Translations under genes and position numbers: made by a program
Source: Bacteroidota bacterium
GTDB taxonomy: Bacteria > Bacteroidota > Bacteroidia > Bacteroidales > Porphyromonadaceae
Assembly: GCA_023396255.1 (NCBI GenBank)
Contig: JAEWWU010000016.1
Coordinates: forward strand, 31,243 to 95,242
Direction of reading: 5' to 3'
DNA: 64,000 nt
Notes under the pieces: generated by a model
What the model saw: only the letters and a program-made list of their open reading frames with translations
Told to the model about the DNA's origin: nothing
Database searches by the model: none
Shown: in pieces, positions 51,236 to 59,731 of the stretch
Position numbering within the stretch: position 1 is the stretch's first letter
How the letters are laid out: every line of letters starts with the position of its first letter

Positions 51236-53131
51236 TTATTTGACAAAAACTTTGGCAGAACTCTTATAGCCATTGTGGGAAGTAAAGACAACTACATAGC
51301 TGCCGGAAGTCAGTTGGTGTGCAGCCGATCGAGCTACCATTTGCCCGTCCACGGTGTAGATTGTTATATCCCGAACATCTCCCTCAATGTTGAGATAACC
51401 ATCCAAAACACTAATCTTCGGAGAGTATGCCGGAGCAACCGGCTCCACTCCTATGGTACTATTGAGCGTCCAAACACCGGCGGCGTAAACGGTTTTTTGC
51501 TTCGGATAGATGCCGGTAATATCTTGGTGCAAGATGATAACGATATCAAGGTCTCTCTTGGTTTGATTTTCCAAAGAGGGAATGGGCTTGGATTTCAACT
51601 CGACCATTTGTTCATCAGGATTGAGTTTGTTTCCATATTCCAAAGTAATAAATTCCCTTACCACATTGTGATGTACATACCCCTCTTTGGCTCCAACCTG
51701 AGCCTTGGCAGGAACTTCTTTTTCCACGATAAGAGCTGTAACGTAGAGGGTTCTCGGATCGCAGTACTTGTAAGTAGTCCCTGTCATATGCACAGTAATA
51801 GAGCCGTCTTTCTTCACAGTCACGTTATCGAAAGTAAATGGTTGGTCTGCCTTGGTTGCCAATTCTTTCATCACCTCCCATTGTTCCATTGGCTGGGCAT
51901 TGGGGAGATCCAAACTATACTCTACCTTCGGGTTTACAAGTCGATTGAAGGCCGCAACAGGATATTCTGATACATTGAGGTCCCCGATAAGTGATTTAAT
52001 TTTTTTCGATGTAAACTCATCATCCAAATGGTAAGTAACAAAAATCGGGTTGAGGCCTTGGGACTTATATTCCTCACAGATTTTCATCAACCCCTTTTCG
52101 GCTTCGATAGATTTCTCCGATTTCTCCGAAACAAAAGCTTCAATCAACACATTGTCTCTGGTTACGCCCCCACCCGTGAGAGCAATCACTCGATATTGGT
52201 TCAGGGCCTTATAGTCACGGTATGGATTGAAAGCCCCATTTACTTTCTGTACGGTCAGTTCACAAGTCCCCAAGCCTCCAGCGACAGATTCGCAAGTTGC
52301 TTTGATTTCTCCATCCGAATAAGCGGGAATGGAGCAGGTAAGATCTCCCGACTGACCGTTCTGACCAAACAAAAGCCCTGCATTCAGAGATTTGATTTCA
52401 TTTCCGCCAAGATTTCTCACAGTAATGACGGCATCAAAGGGTTTCTCTTCTGTGGCATCCTCCGGAACCTCTGTTTTGAGAGGGTATGCCATATTGATCA
52501 TCTTACCCTTAACATCTTCGATATCAACGTAAATCATCAAAGTACCGATCCGAAGCGAAGCTACATTCATAAGGCTGGTGTATCCGCTCTTTTCGTATCT
52601 CTTCTTGGATCTCTGAACAAAAGCTCCGGGATCCAAGGAGCATTCTCGTCTGTTATCAAAAGGAACTACATAGGATTGCTCTCCTGCTCCGGCGAGTTGT
52701 TGAAATCCGACATAATAAGAGGTTTCGTACTTCATTGTAAGAGGGACATCGAAAGAGAAATCATTCAACCCCGGTTTAATGGCAACCTCCTTAATTTCCA
52801 AAATCTCCTGACTCTCCGCATCTGCTACGAAGATGCAACCTTTATCATCTGCCACATTCGCATAGAACCTTACTCCCTTGATTCGATTGTCTTTCATTGG
52901 AGGAACCAAGATTGCCCCTGTGAGCATTATATTGTCTTTGCCCGACAAGAAACGAGGCTTTGTCACCGTACGATCACAATAAGCAAACCCTTTTACGGAC
53001 CCTGCCTGTTCCTGTTCCGCCATTGGCACAAGTTCACTCTGGCTATCGAAAGTTTTGCTGTCGAATTGAGCAAAAATAGAAGTCGCAAACAGCATAAATG
53101 TTGCAACAGTTTGTAAAAATCTTACTCTCAT
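51236..53131 (-). CDS. Secreted protein, Omp28-like, with T9SS C-terminal domain
   Basis: 631 residues from ATG 53131; the frame is open to 53308 but the signal peptide begins at MRVRFLQTVATFMLFATSIFAQ. The first half holds beta-rich domains (IMLTGAILVPPMKDNRIKGVRFYANV). The second half has RDNVLIEAFVSEKSEKSIEAEKGLMKICEE and FVTYHLDDEF, resembling the thioredoxin-like Omp28 family, but the CxxC of that family is replaced by SEKS. The last ~75 residues (VLDGYLNIEGDVRDITIYTVDGQMVARS...SGSYVVVFTS) form a T9SS type A sorting domain. Expected at the cell surface. The Omp28 relation is tentative; the secretion signal is firm. Confidence 0.75.
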   Translation of the reverse strand: MRVRFLQTVATFMLFATSIFAQFDSKTFDSQSELVPMAEQEQAGSVKGFAYCDRTVTKPRFLSGKDNIMLTGAILVPPMKDNRIKGVRFYANVADDKGCIFVADAESQEILEIKEVAIKPGLNDFSFDVPLTMKYETSYYVGFQQLAGAGEQSYVVPFDNRRECSLDPGAFVQRSKKRYEKSGYTSLMNVASLRIGTLMIYVDIEDVKGKMINMAYPLKTEVPEDATEEKPFDAVITVRNLGGNEIKSLNAGLLFGQNGQSGDLTCSIPAYSDGEIKATCESVAGGLGTCELTVQKVNGAFNPYRDYKALNQYRVIALTGGGVTRDNVLIEAFVSEKSEKSIEAEKGLMKICEEYKSQGLNPIFVTYHLDDEFTSKKIKSLIGDLNVSEYPVAAFNRLVNPKVEYSLDLPNAQPMEQWEVMKELATKADQPFTFDNVTVKKDGSITVHMTGTTYKYCDPRTLYVTALIVEKEVPAKAQVGAKEGYVHHNVVREFITLEYGNKLNPDEQMVELKSKPIPSLENQTKRDLDIVIILHQDITGIYPKQKTVYAAGVWTLNSTIGVEPVAPAYSPKISVLDGYLNIEGDVRDITIYTVDGQMVARSAAHQLTSGSYVVVFTSHNGYKSSAKVFVK

Positions 53132-53502
53132 ACCTTTGTTGTTAGTTAATAATACAGTGAAAACAAAATTGAAATACCAAATATTTTTAATTCGAAAGTA
53201 TATAAAAAACATCAATAGAAAACGAATCAACAACATAAAACCTAAAAAACATTGTATAATCTTAGAAAAGACAACAAATAAGCCCCTTTTGTCATATGGA
53301 AAGAGCATCTCTCCGAGACGAAATCTTATGATTGGATAAGAAACTACTTCGTAGATCTTAAAGTTTTACACTTAGAATTTATTATACTTCCTTTGCAAAC
53401 AGAACAGAGTAGTCTATACTCCATCAGCCTCAATAAAAATTGAACGCAAAATTGCCCATTGCCTTATCATATCCCAACTGGCCAACATTATAAACAGATA
53501 TT
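53132..53502. other. Divergent promoter region between two T9SS-type genes
   Basis: AT-rich, 371 bases. On the plus strand TTCCTTTG (53388-53395) is a seven-of-eight match to the -7 element with a weak TTTT at the -33 position. No other structure was recognised. Confidence 0.4.
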
Positions 53503-56500
53503 ATGACAAAAAAATTTATTCAAAGTACAGCCATTTTAACGTGGCTGCTCCTCTTGTTTGGAGGAGTAACTCCCTCTCGAGCTCAAGAAATCCGAGACGG
53601 AGTACTTATCTCGTGGGCAAGTGCCTCGGGAGCCATTCGTATTCCCGACAACGTAACCGAGATTAAAGAAGATTGCTTTTACTCCCCGGGAGAACCCGAT
53701 CCCGATGGTTGGGGGGCGTCTGACCCCATCAGCAACACAGCAATTACCTCTGTGGACTTCAATAACGTTACCAAAATTGGCAAGAATGCCTTCAAGGGTT
53801 GTACCGGATTGACTTCTGTGGTAGCCCCCCGAGTGAGCCATATCGCAACAGAGGCTTTCGAGGGCTGCTCGCTCTCCTCCGTGTCACTTCCTCGCATCAT
53901 CCATATAGAAAATGGAGCTTTTGCCAATTGCTCACTACTCAAAACGGTATCGCTCGGAAAAACGCTTGCACAGATGGGAGATAACCCATTCAGCAATACT
54001 TCCTCCCTAACCGATATCACTATTGAAAGCGGAGCTTCTGAGTTTTATGCCCAGCAAGGGGCTATTATTCGCACTGCCGATGGAGCATTGCTATCGGTCG
54101 GTGGCGGAGTGGTAGCACTAAGCACAGATGAGCGGTGTTTGGGGGTAGCCAACAAAGCTCTTTTCAATTGCAACAAGTTGACTAAACTAACCCTTCCTGC
54201 AGCCACGACACTCGGAGAAAAGTCTCTCACAGGATGCAGTTCGCTTGTAGAACTTCGTATGCCGCACCTGCGGGATGTTTTCAATGAAGACCAAATGACA
54301 ATGAGCGGAGTTAGTTCTCTGCAACTGGTAGACATCCACCAAAGCCCATCTTTTTCAACTTTCAGGGAAGCCCTCCCGGATAAAGAGACGACCACCGTTT
54401 ATGTGGCCAATGAAGTCGTAAAAACAGCCCTACAAAAAGAATTCAAACGGGTACGAATTGTTGTTGGAGCACCTCCCGGCTCTGTTGAGCAAGTCAGTAT
54501 ATCTTTTACGGGAGACTCAAATGGAAAAGTAGAGGCTTGGACTACCGGGGCGGTAGACTTGCTTTCGGGACAAAAAATATCCAAAGGCAGCCGTATTACG
54601 GTCAAAGCGACTCCTTTCTTCGATTGCGAAGTAGCAGAGTGGACGCTCAATGGCACTCCCATCCGAGAAGGAATTACCAGTGAAACCAATACAAAAAATC
54701 AGCTCTATACGATAGAATCAATTCAAGAAAACACTCAAGTAAAAGTTTCTTTCAAGAAATTACCTGATGGTTACTACGTATTTTTCCGCAGCAAAGCCGA
54801 ATTGTACGGATCAGTATCTTGTGCTCTAAGCGACGGTACACCAATCCTCTCCGGCAACAAAGTACCCCGCAACGCCACTTTGGTATTTACGGCAACTCCC
54901 AAGAGAGGATTCAGAGTGACCGATTGGCTCAAAGATGTGGGGGAGGGAACCAGCATCTCGTTCGAAGTAATTCCCGGAACAAATGGCCAATTGACCTACA
55001 CTTGCCAAGCGGAAGACGGATTGGATATTGCAGCCAATTTTGACCGCAAAGAGGGGCACTACATTGTAAAATTTTCCTCTTTCAACACCGAAAACGGCAC
55101 TCTATCGGCCGCGCTTGCCGACGGGACTGCAATAAAGAGCGGAGAGGCTTTTGCTCAGGGAAGTAGCATTACATTCACAGCACACCCCACCGCAGGTAAT
55201 GGCGTAGAAGAGTGGCAACTTAACCAAGAGACCATTCCCAATTATAAGAAAACCAGTTATACCGTAAACAGTCTTTCCGGTGACATCGAGGTCAATCTGC
55301 TGTGCAGTGCTCAAGGCTCACAACAAGATGACAACAAGCCAATTGTCAAGGATGGGCACCTGATTTCTTGGAAACCCAAAGGGGCCGCTACACTTCCCGA
55401 CGGGGTAACTCACATAGATACAGGAGCTTTTGAGGGGGCAAACGAAATGACTTCGCTCACTCTTAGCAGCAACACCACCTATATTGCCGAACGTGCACTA
55501 CTCTATACAACCGCACTGATCGAGTTTTCTGTTCCTGCCGACAACAAACACTTCTCCACCAGCAACGGAGTTCTCTACAACAAAGACAAAACAGTTCTCA
55601 TTGCCTATCCGGCAGGAAAGAAAGACAGCAATTATGAAATATTAGCCTCTGCCCAAGGCATTATGCCCGGCTGCTTTATCACTTGCCCTTACCTGCGTGG
55701 CGTGAGTGTAGCCTCGGGCAATACGCACCTAAAATCAGAAGAAGGGGTTCTTTACAGTAAAGACGGCTCCATCCTCTACTACTATCCGATTTCGGTAAGC
55801 TCCACAGAGGATGAGAAAAACAAAACCGTGCTTAAAGAAGGAGTCGTTACCTTGGCTCGCTTATCTATGGCTTACCACCCCGGAATAACCAAATTGCAGC
55901 TCCCCGCTTCTTTGAAAACGATCGAAGCCCGAGCTCTATCCTACAATCCTCGCCTAACAGCTGTCGAATTCGCAGAGGGAACCGCTCCTGGTGTGGAAAT
56001 CGTGGCCGACTCGGCGTTCTTCTACAGTCGCTCTCTGTTACAATTCCCCTATATGCCACGGCTAAAACAATTGGGCTGTGGAGCTTTGGCATTATGCACC
56101 GAAATGATCGAGCTACACATACCCTCCGAGTGTATCATAGGAAGCCACTGTTTTGACAAGTGCCAAACCATTGGCAAAGTATTCTCCTACGGGACTACTC
56201 CTCCGAGTATAGACGAGAATGCATTCAAAGACATCCTATACATCACCGAAGCGGTTTTAAGTGTACCTGTAGGTGCTAAAGCTGCCTATGAGAAAGCTGC
56301 CGGATGGCGCATATTCTCAAACATAGAAGAAGTTGAAGGGCTATCGGTACAAGAAATCGACACAAACTCCAAATACTTCATCTCTACGACCGAAGACGGC
56401 ATCACTGTGCGTGGGATAGAACCGGGAACTGCGTTTGCTGCCTATCTGTCCAACGGAGAGCTGATTTGCAAAGGCTGCGCTTCCGATAATGATTTGCGCC

Positions 56501-56577
56501 TAAGCTTTCCTCACCTGAGAAAACAAGGTGTTATTTTGGTTGTGGGCAACAGATCCATCAAACTGATGCCACAGTAG
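53503..56577 (+). CDS. BspA-like leucine-rich repeat protein with InlB-type repeats, probable T9SS cargo
   Basis: 1024 residues. Signal peptide cut near PSRAQ. Residues ~30-320 are LRR_5 repeats (NVTKIGKNAFKGCTGLTSV, HIATEAFEGCSLSSVSLPRI). Three Listeria-Bacteroides-type beta-grasp repeats follow (~330-600), each with a 'GSxxxxxATPxxGxxVxxW'-like core. A second LRR_5 block (~620-930) begins LISWKPKGAATLPDGVTHID, mirroring the N-terminal LISWASASGAIRIPDNVTEI, so the protein seems to be an internal duplication around the beta-grasp module. The last ~70 residues resemble a T9SS C-terminal domain without the classic NP motif. A surface adhesin role is typical for the family. Confidence 0.85.
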   Translation: MTKKFIQSTAILTWLLLLFGGVTPSRAQEIRDGVLISWASASGAIRIPDNVTEIKEDCFYSPGEPDPDGWGASDPISNTAITSVDFNNVTKIGKNAFKGCTGLTSVVAPRVSHIATEAFEGCSLSSVSLPRIIHIENGAFANCSLLKTVSLGKTLAQMGDNPFSNTSSLTDITIESGASEFYAQQGAIIRTADGALLSVGGGVVALSTDERCLGVANKALFNCNKLTKLTLPAATTLGEKSLTGCSSLVELRMPHLRDVFNEDQMTMSGVSSLQLVDIHQSPSFSTFREALPDKETTTVYVANEVVKTALQKEFKRVRIVVGAPPGSVEQVSISFTGDSNGKVEAWTTGAVDLLSGQKISKGSRITVKATPFFDCEVAEWTLNGTPIREGITSETNTKNQLYTIESIQENTQVKVSFKKLPDGYYVFFRSKAELYGSVSCALSDGTPILSGNKVPRNATLVFTATPKRGFRVTDWLKDVGEGTSISFEVIPGTNGQLTYTCQAEDGLDIAANFDRKEGHYIVKFSSFNTENGTLSAALADGTAIKSGEAFAQGSSITFTAHPTAGNGVEEWQLNQETIPNYKKTSYTVNSLSGDIEVNLLCSAQGSQQDDNKPIVKDGHLISWKPKGAATLPDGVTHIDTGAFEGANEMTSLTLSSNTTYIAERALLYTTALIEFSVPADNKHFSTSNGVLYNKDKTVLIAYPAGKKDSNYEILASAQGIMPGCFITCPYLRGVSVASGNTHLKSEEGVLYSKDGSILYYYPISVSSTEDEKNKTVLKEGVVTLARLSMAYHPGITKLQLPASLKTIEARALSYNPRLTAVEFAEGTAPGVEIVADSAFFYSRSLLQFPYMPRLKQLGCGALALCTEMIELHIPSECIIGSHCFDKCQTIGKVFSYGTTPPSIDENAFKDILYITEAVLSVPVGAKAAYEKAAGWRIFSNIEEVEGLSVQEIDTNSKYFISTTEDGITVRGIEPGTAFAAYLSNGELICKGCASDNDLRLSFPHLRKQGVILVVGNRSIKLMPQ

Positions 56578-56609
56578 GCACGACCATATTACGTCAAAAG
56601 CAAGATCTG

Positions 56610-56645
56610 CACCGAACAGAGGAAAGCTCTGTTCGGTGTATTTGT
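56610..56645 (+). terminator. Terminator-like stem-loop after the BspA-like gene
   Basis: Perfect 12-base arms CACCGAACAGAG (56610-56621) / CTCTGTTCGGTG (56627-56638), five-base loop, weak T tail. Confidence 0.7.
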
Positions 56646-56776
56646 ATGATACCTCAACCAAACGAATTTGAAGATGAGCAATTCAAAAAGCTTTAGAGTA
56701 ATGTTTATTGATCGATTTTTATGTCTCCGATTCCTTTTTTAGTCAAAATTAAAATTCCTCTGTCAAGTTTTTTCCC

Positions 56777-56784
56777 TAAATTTG
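56777..56784 (+). promoter_or_regulatory. Putative -7 element of the kinase/peptidase/PqqD operon
   Basis: TAAATTTG matches TAnnTTTG, 21 bases before the first ATG; no clear -33 box. Confidence 0.5.
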
Positions 56785-56805
56785 TTCGCTAAAATCATAT
56801 TATAA

Positions 56806-57696
56806 ATGGAACATCTTTGCTACAATGTAGCTGGTTTCGACTTTCTAGTCGAAACCTCCGACGCTAAAGCCACCCGATCGATACTACCCTCCTTTGCTCC
56901 CTTTGAGCAGCCGAGTTGTGCGAATCCGATTTTTATTTTTTCCGGAGAGGAGCATTCTCTGTTAAATAACAGGACACAGGCTCCCGATGATGAATTTGAG
57001 TGGGATAGCTTTACTTACAAAATATATCACGAAGAAGACAAGTCGTTTATTGTACAGGTATTTACGAAAGGGCGAGTACTATACGGGTTACAAGTTTTGG
57101 CAGAAGGTTCAAAAGCCAAATTTTCTTTGTCGATGACTTCTCCCAAGTCGGCGTTATTCCTCAAAACATCACTAGCTATTGTTTTTGGTTTGGCAACGGC
57201 TCCATTCAAAGCGCTCAAAATACACGCATCTGTTACAGAGCTTGATGGTAAAGCTCTCCTCTTTTTAGGGGTTAGTGGAACCGGAAAGAGCACCCACAGC
57301 CAACTTTGGAGAAAATATATACCGGGATGTACTTTACTGAACGATGACGAACCCATTGTTCGCTTTATGCCCAATGGAGAAGTGCGTGTTTTTGGGTCTC
57401 CTTGGAGTGGCAAAACACCTTGTTACCGCAACGAGAGTGCCCAAGTGGTAGCCTTCGTTCACCTCTATCAGCATCCAGAAAACAAACTTACCCGTCTTAA
57501 CACTCTCTCCGCTCTGCAATCTATTGTTATGAGCAGTGCCTTGTTACGAAGCGATTTTGGCAATAAAGAGCAGGTAGTCAATGTAGCAGCCGATATCCTG
57601 GGAGAGATCCCTGTGTTTCGACTTGACTGTCGTCCCGACAAAGAGGCGGTTGAGTTAACTCACAGAATTATGACAGGAAATACACAGGCAAACTAA
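56806..57696 (+). CDS. HPr kinase-like (PEPCK-fold) protein
   Basis: 296 residues. The C-terminal half has the HprK/PEPCK-fold kinase core: KIHASVTELDGKALLFLGVSGTGKSTHSQLW with Walker A GVSGTGKST (155-163), the acidic metal site LLNDDEPIVR, and GSPWSGKTPCYRN. The N-terminal half is a poorly conserved beta-rich region. Proteins of this type occur beside peptide-modification genes; in some lasso-peptide pathways the homologue phosphorylates the peptide C-terminus. It is first in a five-gene run with a peptidase, a PqqD-like protein, a nucleotidyltransferase and an ABC exporter, so a role on a peptide is more likely than PTS regulation. Cytoplasmic. Confidence 0.82.
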   Translation: MEHLCYNVAGFDFLVETSDAKATRSILPSFAPFEQPSCANPIFIFSGEEHSLLNNRTQAPDDEFEWDSFTYKIYHEEDKSFIVQVFTKGRVLYGLQVLAEGSKAKFSLSMTSPKSALFLKTSLAIVFGLATAPFKALKIHASVTELDGKALLFLGVSGTGKSTHSQLWRKYIPGCTLLNDDEPIVRFMPNGEVRVFGSPWSGKTPCYRNESAQVVAFVHLYQHPENKLTRLNTLSALQSIVMSSALLRSDFGNKEQVVNVAADILGEIPVFRLDCRPDKEAVELTHRIMTGNTQAN

Positions 57697-57745
57697 TAGC
57701 AGCAATACTAACACTAGTTTAGTCCGGCTATCATCCAATAAAAGA

Positions 57746-58231
57746 ATGGCAGAAAAGCTCAAAGAGCACCAGTACAGGGTAGACAACGATGTCTTCTTCG
57801 AAGAGTTGTTGTGCCAAATAAGTAATGGCAAATCCGTCAAGATTTTGGCCCGTGGATATAGTATGTATCCGCTGATACGCCATAATATAGACAATGTACA
57901 AATAGCTCCCCTTGATGAACGCAGTATCACAAAAGGGAGTATCGTTTTGGCAAAGGTTGATGGACGCTACATCTTACACCGCATAGAGCGGATCAATAGG
58001 GAAATCGTTACCCTGCGAGGCGATGGAAATCCTTATCAGAGGGAGTTGTGCACCCCTGCCAACATATTGGCTGAACTCCGTACTGTGTACCGAGGTAAAC
58101 TTGAGATTCAAAAAGGCTCTTTTCTTTGGGAACTGGAACGATTTTGCTGGCCCCGCAATGGGTTTGTTCGCAGAGTTTTATTGGCAGTAAACCGTAGATT
58201 AAGGGGCTTTTTGCACAAATCGAAGAAATAA
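57746..58231 (+). CDS. S24/S26-family peptidase with Ser-His dyad
   Basis: 161 residues. GYSMYPLI carries the nucleophile Ser39, as in type I signal peptidases. The second catalytic position is His78 in RYILHRIERI instead of Lys, the arrangement of the archaeal/ER Sec11 and Bacillus SipW branch; RGDGN with Asp93 follows. A C-terminal basic helix (RRVLLAVNRRLRGFLHKSKK) may touch the membrane, but there is no clear N-terminal membrane anchor, unlike signal peptidases. It lies inside the kinase/PqqD/nucleotidyltransferase/ABC run and could remove a leader peptide. That role is inference. Confidence 0.82.
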   Translation: MAEKLKEHQYRVDNDVFFEELLCQISNGKSVKILARGYSMYPLIRHNIDNVQIAPLDERSITKGSIVLAKVDGRYILHRIERINREIVTLRGDGNPYQRELCTPANILAELRTVYRGKLEIQKGSFLWELERFCWPRNGFVRRVLLAVNRRLRGFLHKSKK

Positions 58232-58256
58232 GACAAACTTCAAATAGCAATCACTT

Positions 58257-58526
58257 ATGAAATTTAAAAGCAATATTACTATCCGCAATATCGGCAAAGA
58301 GCGTGTTCTTATTTTTACCGGGGCACAAACGCTGGACTATACCAAAGTTATCTCCCTCAACGATACAGCAAATTTTCTTATCGAACAATCTCTGAAAAAT
58401 GAATTTACTCCGGATTTGTGGATTGACTTGTTGTGCAACAACTACGAAGTAACAACCGAGCAAGCCACACAGGATGTACAGAATCTTATCAAACAGCTAC
58501 AAGAAGCCAACGTTTTAGATGAATAA
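58257..58526 (+). CDS. PqqD-like peptide chaperone (RiPP recognition element)
   Basis: 89 residues with the PqqD layout: three N-terminal beta strands (NITIRNIGKERVLIF, TKVISLNDTANFLIEQ) and three helices ending VQNLIKQLQEANVLDE. PqqD proteins bind the leader of a precursor peptide and hand it to modifying enzymes. The segment SLNDTANFLIEQS is the usual 'LN-x-x-A-x-x-I/L' hallmark. The end overlaps the next start by eight bases, so the two are translationally coupled. Its presence is the best evidence that this operon acts on a ribosomal peptide. Confidence 0.85.
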   Translation: MKFKSNITIRNIGKERVLIFTGAQTLDYTKVISLNDTANFLIEQSLKNEFTPDLWIDLLCNNYEVTTEQATQDVQNLIKQLQEANVLDE

Positions 58527-59697
58527 TCTGAAATCTGTTTTACCTCAGCTGCAAACCGATCGCTTTGCCTCATTGGTACGCGGAGCCTTGTGGCAAAAAG
58601 AGCCGGAAGCCTCCCTCTTTCAAGGAATGACCTCCTCGGAATGGGAGCAAATCTTTCGATTGTCCGAAGAGCAGGCGTTGTCCGCCTTTCTGTACGACTC
58701 CATTATTGCTCTCCCGGATGACCTACAACCTCCTCGCAAAATACTACTGCAATTTTTTGCGTATACGTTACGCACAGAACAAAGCAACCAAGTCCTATCA
58801 CAACGAATCAGGGAACTAGATCAAGAACTTAAAGGATTAGGTTTGCCATACATTTTACTCAAGGGGCACTCTAATGCTGCATTATATCCGGTGCCGGAGC
58901 ATCGCACTCCGGGAGACATTGACCTGTTCTTTGTTCATTCTCGAGACTACCAAAGAGCCAACGAGTACGCACAGCAGCAAGGTTATCGAATGGATGCACC
59001 CAACGTACACCACAGATCTTATCAGTACAAAGATGTGCACGTGGAAAATCACCACACTCCTGCCTACTTCGGCTTTGGCAAATATGATCGATTGTTCCAG
59101 AAAAGGCTCAACCAAGCCTTGGAAGGTTGCCACGGGGTACTGCCTACATTCACTCTGCCGGAAGAAATCAATACTGCAACCGACCGACAGCCTTTGAATG
59201 TAGCGATGCTCCCTGCAACGTTCAACGCTTACTTCATCTTTGAGCATCTGTTTCACCACTTCATAGAACTAGGAATAGGGCTACGACAAGTTTGCGATTG
59301 GGTACTTCACTGCCACAAGAGGCACAATGAAATAGACCGCGAGGAACTTAAAGCCATAGCTCAAGAGTTCGATCATCTCTATGCTATGACTATTTTGGCA
59401 ACCCTCGCTGTTGATTATTTGGGAGCCGACCCATCTGTATTTCCGTTTGACACCCAAACCTACAAAGGGCATCCGCACGTACAACTTATGTGGGAAGAAA
59501 TTCTATTGGGAGGGAACTTCGGATACAATCTTTTTAAGAAACGCAAATTTGCAAGCAAACTACACCGCAAATGGGTCTCTTATCTGTATACAGTGCAACG
59601 AATGAATCGCATCAAACCTCTCGCCCCCAAACATATTTCTCCTCTACCGTGGTTAAAAGTACTACGCAACATCAAACTTCTCTTTCTAAAAGAATAG
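58519..59697 (+). CDS. Nucleotidyltransferase-family protein (NTP_transf_5 type)
   Basis: 392 residues. The catalytic segment is ILLKGHSNAALYPVPEHRTP then GDIDLFF (132-138), with metal-binding Asp133 and Asp135, matching the uncharacterised nucleotidyltransferase family often found in peptide-natural-product and polysaccharide clusters. The remainder is helical with histidine-rich segments (NVHHRSYQYKDVHVENHH; FEHLFHHFIELGIGLRQVCDWVLHCHKRH). In some lasso clusters a homologue takes part in adding sugars or nucleotidyl groups. It is coupled to the PqqD-like gene. Cytoplasmic. Confidence 0.83.
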   Translation: MNNLKSVLPQLQTDRFASLVRGALWQKEPEASLFQGMTSSEWEQIFRLSEEQALSAFLYDSIIALPDDLQPPRKILLQFFAYTLRTEQSNQVLSQRIRELDQELKGLGLPYILLKGHSNAALYPVPEHRTPGDIDLFFVHSRDYQRANEYAQQQGYRMDAPNVHHRSYQYKDVHVENHHTPAYFGFGKYDRLFQKRLNQALEGCHGVLPTFTLPEEINTATDRQPLNVAMLPATFNAYFIFEHLFHHFIELGIGLRQVCDWVLHCHKRHNEIDREELKAIAQEFDHLYAMTILATLAVDYLGADPSVFPFDTQTYKGHPHVQLMWEEILLGGNFGYNLFKKRKFASKLHRKWVSYLYTVQRMNRIKPLAPKHISPLPWLKVLRNIKLLFLKE

Positions 59698-59731
59698 CCC
59701 TTTTGCTTTTTTATTCTTGCAGCAACTCTCT

